From Oscillospiraceae bacterium (GTDB lineage: Bacteria; Bacillota; Clostridia; Oscillospirales; Ruminococcaceae): a stretch of DNA of 64,000 nucleotides. The notes beneath the pieces were generated by a model. It was not told the DNA's origin. It made no database searches and saw only the letters and a program-made list of their open reading frames with translations. Positions 6,485-13,339 of this stretch are shown one piece after another (within the stretch, counting starts at the first letter, position 1; the number at the start of each line of letters is the position of its first letter). The translations under genes and the position numbers were made by a program. The DNA is taken from NCBI GenBank assembly GCA_021200775.1, contig JAJQGB010000009.1, forward strand, positions 330,353 through 394,352. The letters are read 5' to 3'.

Positions 6485-8455
6485 ATGGAACCTAAATATA
6501 TTAGATTCCTCGGCGGTAAATATCCGGGAGTAAAAAAGGAAGACCGTGTATATACCGACAATCCGCAAAGTGATTGGAATAGTTACGGTGCTTCATATAG
6601 TTCAGAATTCTTTAAACTGGATATTGACGATTACAGTCACAAAACAGGTGAGCTTGAAGAGCCTATACACGGTAAACCTCGCAGTGAAGCTATTGTTGCA
6701 ATACTGGATTCTTTGGGTATACGCTACAACGGTATAGCTACGGAGCATGGAAAACACCTATTTTTCCGTGTACCCGCTGTCCTTGAAAAGAAGAATAAGA
6801 CCGATTGGTATTGCCCTTTAGGTGTGAAGTGTGAGTGGAAATTCCCTGATTCAGATGACCATATACCACTGAAAATTAACGGAGTAGAGCGACAATTTTT
6901 TAAGGGTTCAATTACCGATGAGGATATAGACGAATTACCGCCATTTCTATACCCGCTACAGGGATATAGGCACAAACCATTTGACCTCGATTTTCCCGAA
7001 GGTGACAGAACACAGAAATTAGGTGCGTATCTATTCTATTTAGTCAATAAGGGATTTACGGCGGAGCAGGCATTTCAGGCTATAGACTTGATGAACGCAT
7101 ATATCTTTGAAGTACCTATTCCAGAAAACTTACTCAAAAGCCAAATACTCAATGAAAGCACACTGAAGAAGGCTATGGATCAGCAACAGGACAAAGCCGA
7201 AAAGTCAATACTACATTCGGATTTGGCAAAAGAGATTATAGAGCGTTTCGGAATAATCACAGTAAACGGCGATTTTTATGCATACGAAAACGGGGTATAT
7301 AAACCGTTTTCAGACGGGAGAATCACCAATTACTTAACAGTGTATCACCCTAAATTGAATAGCAATTATGAGCGGGAAGTTATAAGGCATATCAAGGGAT
7401 TAACATATACCGAATATCCAAAAGACGATGGAACGGTAAATGTTAAAAACGGGATTTTGAATTTCTCGCCGGATGGTACGGTTGAGCTTTTACCACATAC
7501 GGATGAACACATAAGTTTCAGACAATTTAACGCCGTCTATAATCCAGCTATCCAAAGTAAGAAGCTTGATGATACTTTGTTGCAATGGTTCAACGGAAGT
7601 TCAAAGCAGATTGAACTATTCGATCAGTTGATGGGATATCTGCTTATGAATCATGTGCGTTATCAGAAGGTATTTTTCTTTGTGGGTGCGCCGTCAACAG
7701 GAAAAAGCACTCTGTTAAAGCTGATAACCCACTTTTGCGGAAGTGAAAATGTTTCTGCATTACAGCTTGACGATTTAGGAAAGCCTTTTGGACTTGCTCC
7801 ACTGGTGAATAAGGTAGCAAATATATTTTCAGACATACGAAAGACGAAAGTCTTATCTTCCGAAACCTTTAAAATGCTGTCAGACGGTGGACAATTAACA
7901 ATCAATCAGAAGTACAGACAACCTTTTAACTACGTTTTTACAGGAAAGCTTCTTTTTGGTATGAACAATTACCCGGATTTCTCACAGGATTTTGACGGAA
8001 TAGAAAGGCGTATTGTAATCTTTGAGTTCAAACACGTTTTCCAAAAGAACGATCCGCAATTTGATTCTGCGATTATTACAGCCTTAACTTCCGCCGATTG
8101 TATGTCTGCATTGCTTAACCACGCAATCAGAGGCTATAAAACCCTGATTCAGAATGACGGCTTTATTACAACGGAAGAAAGCGAAAACGCACTATCCGAT
8201 TTTGTCAGCGAAAATGACAATGTTATAAGGTGGTTACGGGAAGCAGAAATTACCGAAGATTATTTATTGCGTGAGCCAATAAAAATGGACGGCTACAAAG
8301 GCTTATACCCGCAATACACGGCGTTTTGTATTAGTGCCGGAGAGGAAGCCAAAGCACAAAAGGACTTTTCAAAGCTAATATGCAACAAATACGGTTTTGT
8401 CACTCGCACAAAACGCATTAACGGGCAAAGACCGCAGGTATTCTTAAAAAAGTAA
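6485..8455 (+). CDS. Prim-Pol / SF3 (D5-like) primase-helicase, 656 aa
   Basis: Replication initiator of the island. The N-terminal 200 residues resemble the bifunctional primase-polymerase fold, with an acidic pair in FFKLDIDDY and a downstream GKHLFFRVP (His/Arg of the active site). The C-terminal half is a D5/P4-type SF3 helicase: Walker A GAPSTGKST at residues 401-409, a following VANIFSDIRKTK, and an arginine-finger region IERRIVIFEF. A DUF5906-like winged end closes the protein. Strong ribosome-binding site AAAGGGGTGGGG. It is the largest island gene and is followed 2 bp later by the iteron-like inverted repeat, matching the pri-rep/ori arrangement of PICIs. Confidence 0.85.
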   Translation: MEPKYIRFLGGKYPGVKKEDRVYTDNPQSDWNSYGASYSSEFFKLDIDDYSHKTGELEEPIHGKPRSEAIVAILDSLGIRYNGIATEHGKHLFFRVPAVLEKKNKTDWYCPLGVKCEWKFPDSDDHIPLKINGVERQFFKGSITDEDIDELPPFLYPLQGYRHKPFDLDFPEGDRTQKLGAYLFYLVNKGFTAEQAFQAIDLMNAYIFEVPIPENLLKSQILNESTLKKAMDQQQDKAEKSILHSDLAKEIIERFGIITVNGDFYAYENGVYKPFSDGRITNYLTVYHPKLNSNYEREVIRHIKGLTYTEYPKDDGTVNVKNGILNFSPDGTVELLPHTDEHISFRQFNAVYNPAIQSKKLDDTLLQWFNGSSKQIELFDQLMGYLLMNHVRYQKVFFFVGAPSTGKSTLLKLITHFCGSENVSALQLDDLGKPFGLAPLVNKVANIFSDIRKTKVLSSETFKMLSDGGQLTINQKYRQPFNYVFTGKLLFGMNNYPDFSQDFDGIERRIVIFEFKHVFQKNDPQFDSAIITALTSADCMSALLNHAIRGYKTLIQNDGFITTEESENALSDFVSENDNVIRWLREAEITEDYLLREPIKMDGYKGLYPQYTAFCISAGEEAKAQKDFSKLICNKYGFVTRTKRINGQRPQVFLKK

Positions 8456-8457
8456 AG

Positions 8458-8580
8458 TGTCAACCTGTCAATCTGAAACGGCGATTTTATCCCTTTCGTG
8501 AAGAAAAAAAGAAAGTGAAAACACTTTGTTTTATCATAGGGAAAAGTATAAAATATAATAATTAGATTGACAGGTTGACA
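8458..8580. other. Candidate replication origin: iteron pairs around an AT-rich core
   Basis: A 17-bp perfect inverted repeat, TGTCAACCTGTCAATCT (8458-8474) with its complement at 8564-8580, encloses 89 bp of AT-rich DNA. Each arm holds two copies of TGTCAA in direct orientation 8 bp apart, so there are four six-base iterons. The core has a small hairpin (AAAGTGAAAACACTTT, 8511-8526). SaPI origins are described as short iteron sets flanking an AT-rich stretch next to rep; the match in position and design is the reason for this call. Confidence 0.65.
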
Positions 8581-8598
8581 GAAAGGAAAGTAAACTAA

Positions 8599-8943
8599 AT
8601 GAGATTCACAGAATTTAAACGGTCGATTCCTCAGTTGGAATCCGGGCGGGTCTTGATAGACCTTGACAGTCTGGAAAAGTACCCTTCCGATAACAATAAA
8701 CTTACCGTATTGGTGCGTGACCGCCGGTCTTTCCAGAAGGGTGGAGTATGGCACGTTTATCCGATAGCGTTATCAGAATCACAGGTATATATCGTATGTC
8801 CCTATTGTGGTGAGATTCACGTCCACGGAAACGACAGGGGAGACTATAAAGGATTTAGATCTGTACACTGTCACACATCCACATATGAGTATAGAAAAGA
8901 TTACTGCATAGATAATCTTCCAGAAGAGAAAGGCGGTGAATAA
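8599..8943 (+). CDS. Zinc-binding-like island protein, 114 aa
   Basis: Unknown family. Residues about 75-98 contain a Cys/His cluster (VCPYCGEIHVHG, then SVHCHTSTYEY) that could be a zinc ribbon. The N-terminal half looks like strands (RVLIDLDSL, KLTVLVRDRR). A ribosome-binding site GAAAGGAAAG is present 18 bp after the origin-like repeat. It overlaps nothing and is followed after 2 bp by the 63-aa gene. Probably a nucleic-acid-linked accessory protein, by inference. Confidence 0.62.
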   Translation: MRFTEFKRSIPQLESGRVLIDLDSLEKYPSDNNKLTVLVRDRRSFQKGGVWHVYPIALSESQVYIVCPYCGEIHVHGNDRGDYKGFRSVHCHTSTYEYRKDYCIDNLPEEKGGE

Positions 8944-8945
8944 TT

Positions 8946-9137
8946 ATGACAGTAAAACTCACAGAGCAACAGATTCAAGAGGTAATCGACAGAGAGGATA
9001 AGGTAAGGGCTATTCTCGAATGTCTCAGGTATGGACTCAAACTGGACGGCAAAGACGATCTCGATGTCCTTGATTTGGTGGAAGCTGTACTTGACTATCT
9101 GAATGAGAATTACAAACTCTTCATGCCCGGTCTCTGA
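8946..9137 (+). CDS. Small acidic island protein, paralogue A, 63 aa
   Basis: Unknown family; helical and acidic. It shares with the next gene the pattern LTE, DRE-K-R-IL, DVLDLVE, LDYLNEN, K-F, GL at the end. Even the bases after the stop are alike (TCTCTGATTCCGGG). AAAGGCGGTGAATAATT precedes ATG. Tandem duplication suggests a dosage or interaction role; function unknown. Confidence 0.6.
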   Translation: MTVKLTEQQIQEVIDREDKVRAILECLRYGLKLDGKDDLDVLDLVEAVLDYLNENYKLFMPGL

Positions 9138-9181
9138 TTCCGGGAGCAATGGACACTGAAAAAGAAAGGTGGTGAAACGAT

Positions 9182-9367
9182 ATGACACTTACAGAGCGGG
9201 AAATGCGTGAGATAAGCGATAGAGAGAAGAAAGCAAGGTCAATTCTTAAAGGTATCACGGAAATTTTTGCAATGGGTAGCGGAGAGAATATTGATGTCCT
9301 TGATTTGGTAGAATCGGCTCTTGACTATCTCAACGAAAACGAAAAGTACTTCTCAGCCGGTCTCTGA
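9182..9367 (+). CDS. Small acidic island protein, paralogue B, 61 aa
   Basis: A divergent duplicate of the preceding gene: it keeps DREKKARSIL, IDVLDLVESALDYLNENEK and the GL terminus, while residues 20-35 differ. Ribosome-binding site AAAGGTGGTG 8-10 nt before ATG. Different codons at conserved positions show the duplication is not recent. Function unknown. Confidence 0.6.
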   Translation: MTLTEREMREISDREKKARSILKGITEIFAMGSGENIDVLDLVESALDYLNENEKYFSAGL

Positions 9368-9377
9368 TTCCGGGCGG

Positions 9378-9431
9378 GGTGTGTGCATAGTTGCAAAAAA
9401 CTAAGTTTTACTAACCAATTATGCACACACC
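9378..9431 (+). terminator. 12-bp inverted repeat after the paralogue pair
   Basis: GGTGTGTGCATA (9378-9389) and its perfect complement at 9420-9431 enclose 30 nt. It could end the early operon, although there is no T-run; a protein-binding or excision role is also possible. Confidence 0.4.
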
Positions 9432-9489
9432 AGCTACTTTGATAAATTTGGATTTATCGGGGTAACGCCTGCACAAAATCTAAAAAAGA

Positions 9490-9519
9490 AATTCCTATCT
9501 ACTGCAATAGATAGGAATT
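9490..9519. terminator. 12-bp perfect hairpin before the integrase gene
   Basis: AATTCCTATCTA (9490-9501) with its complement (9508-9519) and a 6-nt loop, preceded by an A-run. It is an efficient-looking hairpin in the integrase leader; the A-run would act as a T-run only on the minus strand. Confidence 0.5.
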
Positions 9520-9541
9520 CCGAAGCAACCAAATCAAGAAA
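9517..9541 (+). repeat. Imperfect direct repeat, copy 2
   Basis: ATTCCGAAGCAACCAAATCA and the following bases match 6402-6430 apart from a few inserted bases. It follows the hairpin at 9490-9519 and precedes the integrase. Confidence 0.5.
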
Positions 9542-9620
9542 CCTGCAAGAATCACGAAGTGGTTATATCTTATTATACCATTCCGTGATTCAAAAGTCAA
9601 CGAAAGGAATGGTATTTAAT

Positions 9621-10673
9621 ATGCGTTTACCTAACGGATTTGGCAATGTGTCGAAGCTCCCCGGAAATCGGCGGAAGCCGTACCGGGCGAGGATAACTGT
9701 TAGTTGGGAAGTGGACGAAAGCACCGGGAAGGTGAGACAACAATTCAAAACTATAGGCTATTACGAAACCAAAGAAGAAGGTCTGATTGCTCTTTCACTC
9801 TATCATCAAAACCCGTATGATATGGATAGCACCAAAATCACGTTTAAGGAAGTCTTTGAAAAATGGTCTGCTGAAAAGTATCACAAAATATCAGATTCCA
9901 ATATCAAGGGCTACAATGCCGCTTATCGCTCATGTGAGATTTTGGAGAATATGCGATTTGTGGATATAAAGAGAGCGCACCTGCAAGGCGTGATTGACAA
10001 TTCCGGGAAGAATTATCCCACAATGAAGAAAATAAAAAGCCTTTTCAATCAGCTTTACAAGTTCGCAATGCAGAATGATTTATGCAGTAAGGATTATTCA
10101 AAGTATGTGGATATAGAGCAATACCGGGATAAGAATCCAAACGCACTAAACCGAAAGCCATTCAGCAAAGCAGAAGTTCAAACGGTCTGGAACTGGAAAG
10201 ACACAAACGAATATTTTTCTGTTATCCTCATGTTGATTTATTCCGGGCTTCATATTGGTGAACTGCTTAATCTGAAGAAAGAAGATGTGAACCTTTCGGA
10301 AAGGTGGTTTGACGTGACCGCTTCCAAAACAGAAGCCGGAATCCGTAAAGTCCCGATTGCAGAAAAGATTGTACCGTTCTTTGAGTACTGGATGAACAAA
10401 AACGACTGCGAATATGTTCTTTCAACCCCGGAGGGAAAGCGTTTTGAATATCGCAATTTTTACGATTCTTATTGGTTACCACTCATTGAACAAATGGGAA
10501 TGCAACACTATCCACATGATACCCGTCACACCTGCATTTCTCTTTTGACCGTTGCCGGAGTGCAAGATAAAATCATCAAAAAGATTGTAGGGCATAAAGG
10601 GCAATCAGTCACGGAAGTTGTATATACCCATTTTGAAATTCAGGAACTTATCGAAGCCATCAATAAGATTTAA
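9621..10673 (+). CDS. int: Tyrosine recombinase / phage integrase, 350 aa, with Arg-to-His at catalytic position I
   Basis: N-terminal arm-binding AP2-like domain (residues 1-60), SAM-like core-binding domain (about 65-160) and catalytic domain (180-350). Catalytic residues visible: Lys236 (TASKTEAG), His299 and Arg302 (PHDTRHTC), His325 (VGHKG), Tyr335 (VVYTHF). The box I arginine is replaced: YSGLHIGELL has His211 (CAT, 10251-10253) where the family has Arg. Start: ATG at 9621 after AAAGGA; an upstream GTG at 9585 has no ribosome-binding site. It lies next to attR and acts on the rpsI 3' end. With the substitution, activity is doubtful. Confidence 0.9.
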   Translation: MRLPNGFGNVSKLPGNRRKPYRARITVSWEVDESTGKVRQQFKTIGYYETKEEGLIALSLYHQNPYDMDSTKITFKEVFEKWSAEKYHKISDSNIKGYNAAYRSCEILENMRFVDIKRAHLQGVIDNSGKNYPTMKKIKSLFNQLYKFAMQNDLCSKDYSKYVDIEQYRDKNPNALNRKPFSKAEVQTVWNWKDTNEYFSVILMLIYSGLHIGELLNLKKEDVNLSERWFDVTASKTEAGIRKVPIAEKIVPFFEYWMNKNDCEYVLSTPEGKRFEYRNFYDSYWLPLIEQMGMQHYPHDTRHTCISLLTVAGVQDKIIKKIVGHKGQSVTEVVYTHFEIQELIEAINKI

Positions 10674-10687
10674 GGCGGTGCTTCTTC

Positions 10688-11026
10688 TTGGATAGAACGG
10701 AATACAAGAACAAACACAAAGCAAAACACTATGACCGAATAGAATTAGCTGTACCAAAAGGCATGAAAGCTATTATAAAAAGCCTTGCTTCAGATAAGGG
10801 GCTTTCCGTCAACTCATACATTCAGGACTTGATAACCAAAGATCAGGATGGGATGTTTGATACAATGCAGATTGCAGAAAAGAACCGTGAAATGCTATCA
10901 GGTATTCAAGGAAATATGCACGATGGGTATAACGTGGTTTTCAAAGATGGTTACATAGTACATTGTAAAACCAAAAAGGAAGTCAGAACTGCGATAATCG
11001 AATACTGCAAGGAAAAGAGCGTTTAA
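10688..11026 (+). CDS. Ribbon-helix-helix-like / Arc-type DNA-binding protein, 112 aa
   Basis: The N-terminal half resembles an Arc/MetJ ribbon-helix-helix: a basic start, RIELAVPKGMKAIIKSLASD, then KGLSVNSYIQDLITKD. The C-terminal half (residues 60-112) holds a strand-rich segment (YNVVFKDGYIVHCKTKKEV) and is not recognised. The start is TTG at 10688, 7 nt after AAGGCGGTG, which overlaps the integrase stop region, so it is probably coupled to int. It could be an excision factor or regulator of integration; an antitoxin role is possible but no toxin partner is seen. Confidence 0.6.
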   Translation: MDRTEYKNKHKAKHYDRIELAVPKGMKAIIKSLASDKGLSVNSYIQDLITKDQDGMFDTMQIAEKNREMLSGIQGNMHDGYNVVFKDGYIVHCKTKKEVRTAIIEYCKEKSV

Positions 11027-11039
11027 ATGCGCTCTTTTC
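11012..11039 (+). terminator. Terminator of the int operon
   Basis: GAAAAGAGCG (11012-11021) pairs perfectly with 11030-11039, overlapping the stop codon of the 112-aa gene, and is followed by TTT. Confidence 0.7.
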
Positions 11040-11051
11040 TTTGGTTTTCGT

Positions 11052-11164
11052 GTCTTACGGAAGATTGCAAAAGTCTTACGGAAGACACCTATTCTCATGT
11101 GTCATACCCGTGTCATATGTGTGTCATACCTCACACCGTTTCACATCGTCTCACGCCGTCTCAC
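11052..11164. repeat. Cluster of short iterated repeats between int and attR
   Basis: Three families in 113 bp. GTCTTACGGAAGA occurs twice (11052-11064, 11073-11085). GTGTCATA occurs three times (11099, 11110, 11121). A 10-bp unit TCACRYCGTY occurs three times in tandem plus a partial (11131-11164). Spacing of one helical turn suggests protein-binding sites, such as integrase arm sites or directionality-factor sites. Confidence 0.65.
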
Positions 11165-11181
11165 AGGTTGAACAACATTGA

Positions 11182-11216
11182 AAAACCCTCGAAAAAAAGG
11201 CTTTTTCGAGGGTTTT
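11182..11216. terminator. Bidirectional terminator beside attR
   Basis: A 15-bp perfect stem (11182-11196 with 11202-11216) around CCCTCG, loop AAGGC, A/T tracts on both sides. It closes the island operon on the plus strand and replaces the displaced rpsI terminator on the minus strand. Confidence 0.85.
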
Positions 11217-11240
11217 GACAGTTTGCAATATTCGATTTTC

Positions 11241-11256
11241 TTATCTCTTCGAGAAC
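11241..11256. repeat. attR: 3' end of rpsI
   Basis: TTATCTCTTCGAGAAC, identical to 1430-1445. It includes the rpsI stop codon, so the island leaves the S9 C-terminus (FSKR) intact. Confidence 0.9.
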
Positions 11257-11642
11257 TGCGGTGCTCTTCTTGCAGCCTTTAAGCCGTACTTCTTTCTTTC
11301 CTTCATACGAGGGTCTCTCGTGAGGAAGCCTGCGGCTTTGAGCTGAGGACGGAGGTCGTTGTTATACTGGAGCAAAGCTCTTGAAATACCATGTCTGATA
11401 GCGCCTGCCTGACCGGTAACTCCACCGCCGGAGACGGTGCAGACTACGTCGAAGGTTCCTTCTGCTCCAACGAGCTTCAGAGGCTGACGGACGATGAGCT
11501 TCAGGGTTTCAAGACCGAAGTAATCGTCGATGTCTCTGTCATTGATGGTAACCTTGCCGGTTCCCTGATAAAGTCTTACTCTTGCGACAGAGCTCTTTCT
11601 TCTGCCGGTTCCATAGAAATAAGCTGATTTAGATTCGTACAT
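11241..11642 (-). CDS. rpsI: 30S ribosomal protein S9
   Basis: 133 aa with the S9 hallmarks: [20 protein letters not shown], the [15 protein letters not shown] loop and the C-terminal [10 protein letters not shown] tail that reaches the P-site tRNA. Co-transcribed behind rplM with 15 bp between them. Its last codons are the attachment site of the adjacent island. The island restores the reading frame exactly. Confidence 0.98.
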   Translation of the reverse strand: MYESKSAYFYGTGRRKSSVARVRLYQGTGKVTINDRDIDDYFGLETLKLIVRQPLKLVGAEGTFDVVCTVSGGGVTGQAGAIRHGISRALLQYNNDLRPQLKAAGFLTRDPRMKERKKYGLKAARRAPQFSKR

Positions 11643-11657
11643 GATTCATCCTCCTTC

Positions 11658-12086
11658 TTAAAGCTCGATGGTTTCGGGCTGCTGAGCGGCATGAGGATGC
11701 TCCGAACCCTTGTAAACGCGAAGTCTCTTGGCGGAGTTGGCGCCGATGGTGTTGTGGGGAAGCATACCCTCGACAGCTATCTTCATAGCTCTCTCCGGCT
11801 CCTTCTCCATCATGTCGGAATACTTGTATTCCTTCAGGTGTCCAATCCAGCCGGTGTGCCATCTGAGAACCTTCTTGTTAATCTTGTTTCCTGTGAGAAC
11901 TGCCTGTGCGCAGTTGATGATGATAACGTGGTCTCCGCAATCAACGTGAGGAGTGTAGGTGGGCTTATGCTTGCCATTGAGAATGGTAGCGGCTGCGGCG
12001 GCGACTCTTCCGAGAGGCTTGCCAGCGGCGTCGATAACATACCACTTGCGCTCAACATTCTGCGGCTTTTCCATAAATGTTGACAT
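11658..12086 (-). CDS. rplM: 50S ribosomal protein L13
   Basis: 142 aa, typical length. Family motifs: [20 protein letters not shown], the [17 protein letters not shown] segment, [13 protein letters not shown] and the end [22 protein letters not shown] follows AGGAGGAAATTAA. First gene of the rplM-rpsI operon, with a consensus promoter about 80 bp upstream and a leader hairpin that probably allows feedback control by L13. Confidence 0.98.
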   Translation of the reverse strand: MSTFMEKPQNVERKWYVIDAAGKPLGRVAAAAATILNGKHKPTYTPHVDCGDHVIIINCAQAVLTGNKINKKVLRWHTGWIGHLKEYKYSDMMEKEPERAMKIAVEGMLPHNTIGANSAKRLRVYKGSEHPHAAQQPETIEL

Positions 12087-12114
12087 TTAATTTCCTCCTA
12101 TTGGAATTAATAAA

Positions 12115-12160
12115 CCTTGCGCCTTGAAATAGGGCACAAAGCCTTGCTTTTCAAGCGACG
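12115..12160 (-). promoter_or_regulatory. L13-leader-like RNA structure
   Basis: In the rplM 5' leader a 9-bp stem (12133-12141 with 12115-12123, including G-U pairs) and a second CTTG/CAAG hairpin (12143-12155) lie between the promoter and the ribosome-binding site. Firmicutes are known to carry an autoregulatory L13 leader here; the fold is seen, the identity inferred. Confidence 0.5.
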
Positions 12161-12166
12161 TTTCGT

Positions 12167-12195
12167 ATTATAAACCTCAAATTTCCGGTTGTCAA
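12167..12195 (-). promoter_or_regulatory. rplM-rpsI promoter
   Basis: Minus strand TTGACA (12190-12195), 17-nt spacer, TATAAT (12167-12172): a full consensus promoter, fitting a ribosomal protein operon. Confidence 0.9.
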
Positions 12196-12408
12196 GCCCT
12201 TTTGAAAACTTTTTTTAAATATATCCCGTTTTCTTTCGATTTCTCTTGATTTCTTTCGATTTTTCTTCGATTCTCGGTTTTCATTTCAATTTTTGAGCCG
12301 ACATCCGGTCTATTCCGAAAAAAGCTTGATTCAGCCGTAGCAACAGCTAAGTTTATTGATGTTTCCTGATATGGACTTGATAAATTCTGAGGAATTTAGT
12401 ATAACCAC

Positions 12409-12437
12409 TTGAAAACTTGCGATATATGCTTTATAAT
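12409..12437 (+). promoter_or_regulatory. Promoter of the PDTG surface-protein gene
   Basis: TTGAAA (12409-12414), 17-nt spacer, TATAAT (12432-12437). A second, weaker pair (TTGATA 12377, TATAAC 12400) lies just upstream, so there may be tandem promoters. Confidence 0.75.
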
Positions 12438-12491
12438 AAAGCTACTGAATCTCCGAATGGAGTTTGGAATTATACTATGGAGGAAACAACA

Positions 12492-13169
12492 ATGAAGAAA
12501 ATTTTGGCAATCGCAGTTGCACTTCTTATGCTCTGCACACTTTCTCTGAGCGTTTTTGCTGACGATATCTATGTTCTTGAAGAAGCAAGTTCATCAGTAA
12601 TCGGCAGTTTTGCTGATGGCGTAGCAGTATCGGGATGGTATCCGTCGCTTATCACTGAGTACCTGTTCCCTGAGGTTATGGATGAATTCCTTGAAGCTAT
12701 CCAGACTGAGGGCGCACAGATTGAAATTACATCCGACGTAGCCGCTACCGGTGCACTGCTCCAGGCTTATGCAGATGGCGCTTACTCCTGGTCTAACATT
12801 ACCGATATCGTAAGCTCCACCACCGACGCTGACGGACATGCTGTCGTAGTTTTCGATGCCGCAACTCTTATCGCCGCTTATACCGACGCTGGTCTTTCTC
12901 TTGACGACGTCCTCAACTTTGGCGTAGACTTCAATAGCGGTGATGCTACAGTTTATGGCGTCAGAGTTGTAACCGGCACTGCCGCTGACACATCTGCTGA
13001 TGCTACAGACGACACTTCCGCTGACAACGAAGCTGACGCTTCCACCGAAGAATCCACCGACAGCTCTGCCGCTGAGGAAACCGCTTCTTCTCCCGACACC
13101 GGTATCGTTCTGGCAGTTCTTCCTATGGCAATGGCAACCGCCGCTGTAGTTGTTTCAAAGAAGAGATAA
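12492..13169 (+). CDS. Secreted protein with C-terminal PDTG-type cell-wall sorting signal, 225 aa
   Basis: A signal peptide (MKKILAIAVALLMLCTLSLS, cut near VFA-DD) is followed by an acidic domain of about 140 residues with no known family. Then comes a Thr/Asp/Ser/Glu-rich linker, and the end SSPDTGIVLAVLPMA...KKR, a sortase-like signal with PDTG in place of LPXTG, a hydrophobic span and a basic tail. Such PxTG variants are common in clostridia. The start is ATG at 12492 behind GGAGGAAACAACA. Probably a sortase substrate on the cell surface; no sortase gene lies in the window. A possible terminator hairpin follows. Confidence 0.78.
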   Translation: MKKILAIAVALLMLCTLSLSVFADDIYVLEEASSSVIGSFADGVAVSGWYPSLITEYLFPEVMDEFLEAIQTEGAQIEITSDVAATGALLQAYADGAYSWSNITDIVSSTTDADGHAVVVFDAATLIAAYTDAGLSLDDVLNFGVDFNSGDATVYGVRVVTGTAADTSADATDDTSADNEADASTEESTDSSAAEETASSPDTGIVLAVLPMAMATAAVVVSKKR

Positions 13170-13208
13170 TTTAAAACGACTGATAAGAATCAATCTTCAT
13201 TTGATTTG

Positions 13209-13238
13209 GGAGCGCTTTCCGTATTCGGAGGGCGCTCT
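13209..13238 (+). terminator. Hairpin after the surface-protein gene
   Basis: GGAGCGC/GCGCTC(T) with an inner CCG/CGG pairing, stem 13209-13215 and 13232-13238. It lacks a long T-run, so termination is only likely. Confidence 0.5.
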
Positions 13239-13252
13239 TCCTATATAAGTAG

Positions 13253-13281
13253 TTGATTTTTCCGCTCGGTTGTGGTAAAAT
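13253..13281 (+). promoter_or_regulatory. Promoter of the pepF operon
   Basis: TTGATT (13253-13258), 17-nt spacer, TAAAAT (13276-13281), 58 bp before the pepF start codon. Confidence 0.65.
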
Positions 13282-13339
13282 AATCTCCGGACATTAACCG
13301 CCATCAGGCGAAATAAATATTTATCAGGAGGAATACACC

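Larger units (their letters stand above)
1430..11256. mobile_element. rpsI-integrated phage-satellite-like island (PICI-like), 9.8 kb
   Basis: Seen: 16-bp direct repeats at both ends, a tyrosine integrase beside the right end, a lower GC content than the flanks, a divergent repressor region, a primase-helicase followed by an iteron-like inverted repeat around an AT-rich core, and a small terminase gene. Known: Gram-positive PICIs such as SaPIs carry int, a repressor, pri-rep, an iteron origin and often terS but no virion structural genes, and use a helper phage. Missing here are TerL, portal, capsid, tail, lysis and conjugation genes. Leftward genes (terS, a 65-aa protein, a sigma factor, a 247-aa protein) look like the late module; rightward genes are replication and integration. 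Alternatives are a decayed prophage or a mobilisable element, but no relaxase is seen. Confidence 0.82.

Noticed and set aside
2054-11026. Integrative conjugative or mobilisable element
   Set aside because: No relaxase, coupling protein or type IV secretion gene is present, and a small terminase subunit points to phage packaging.
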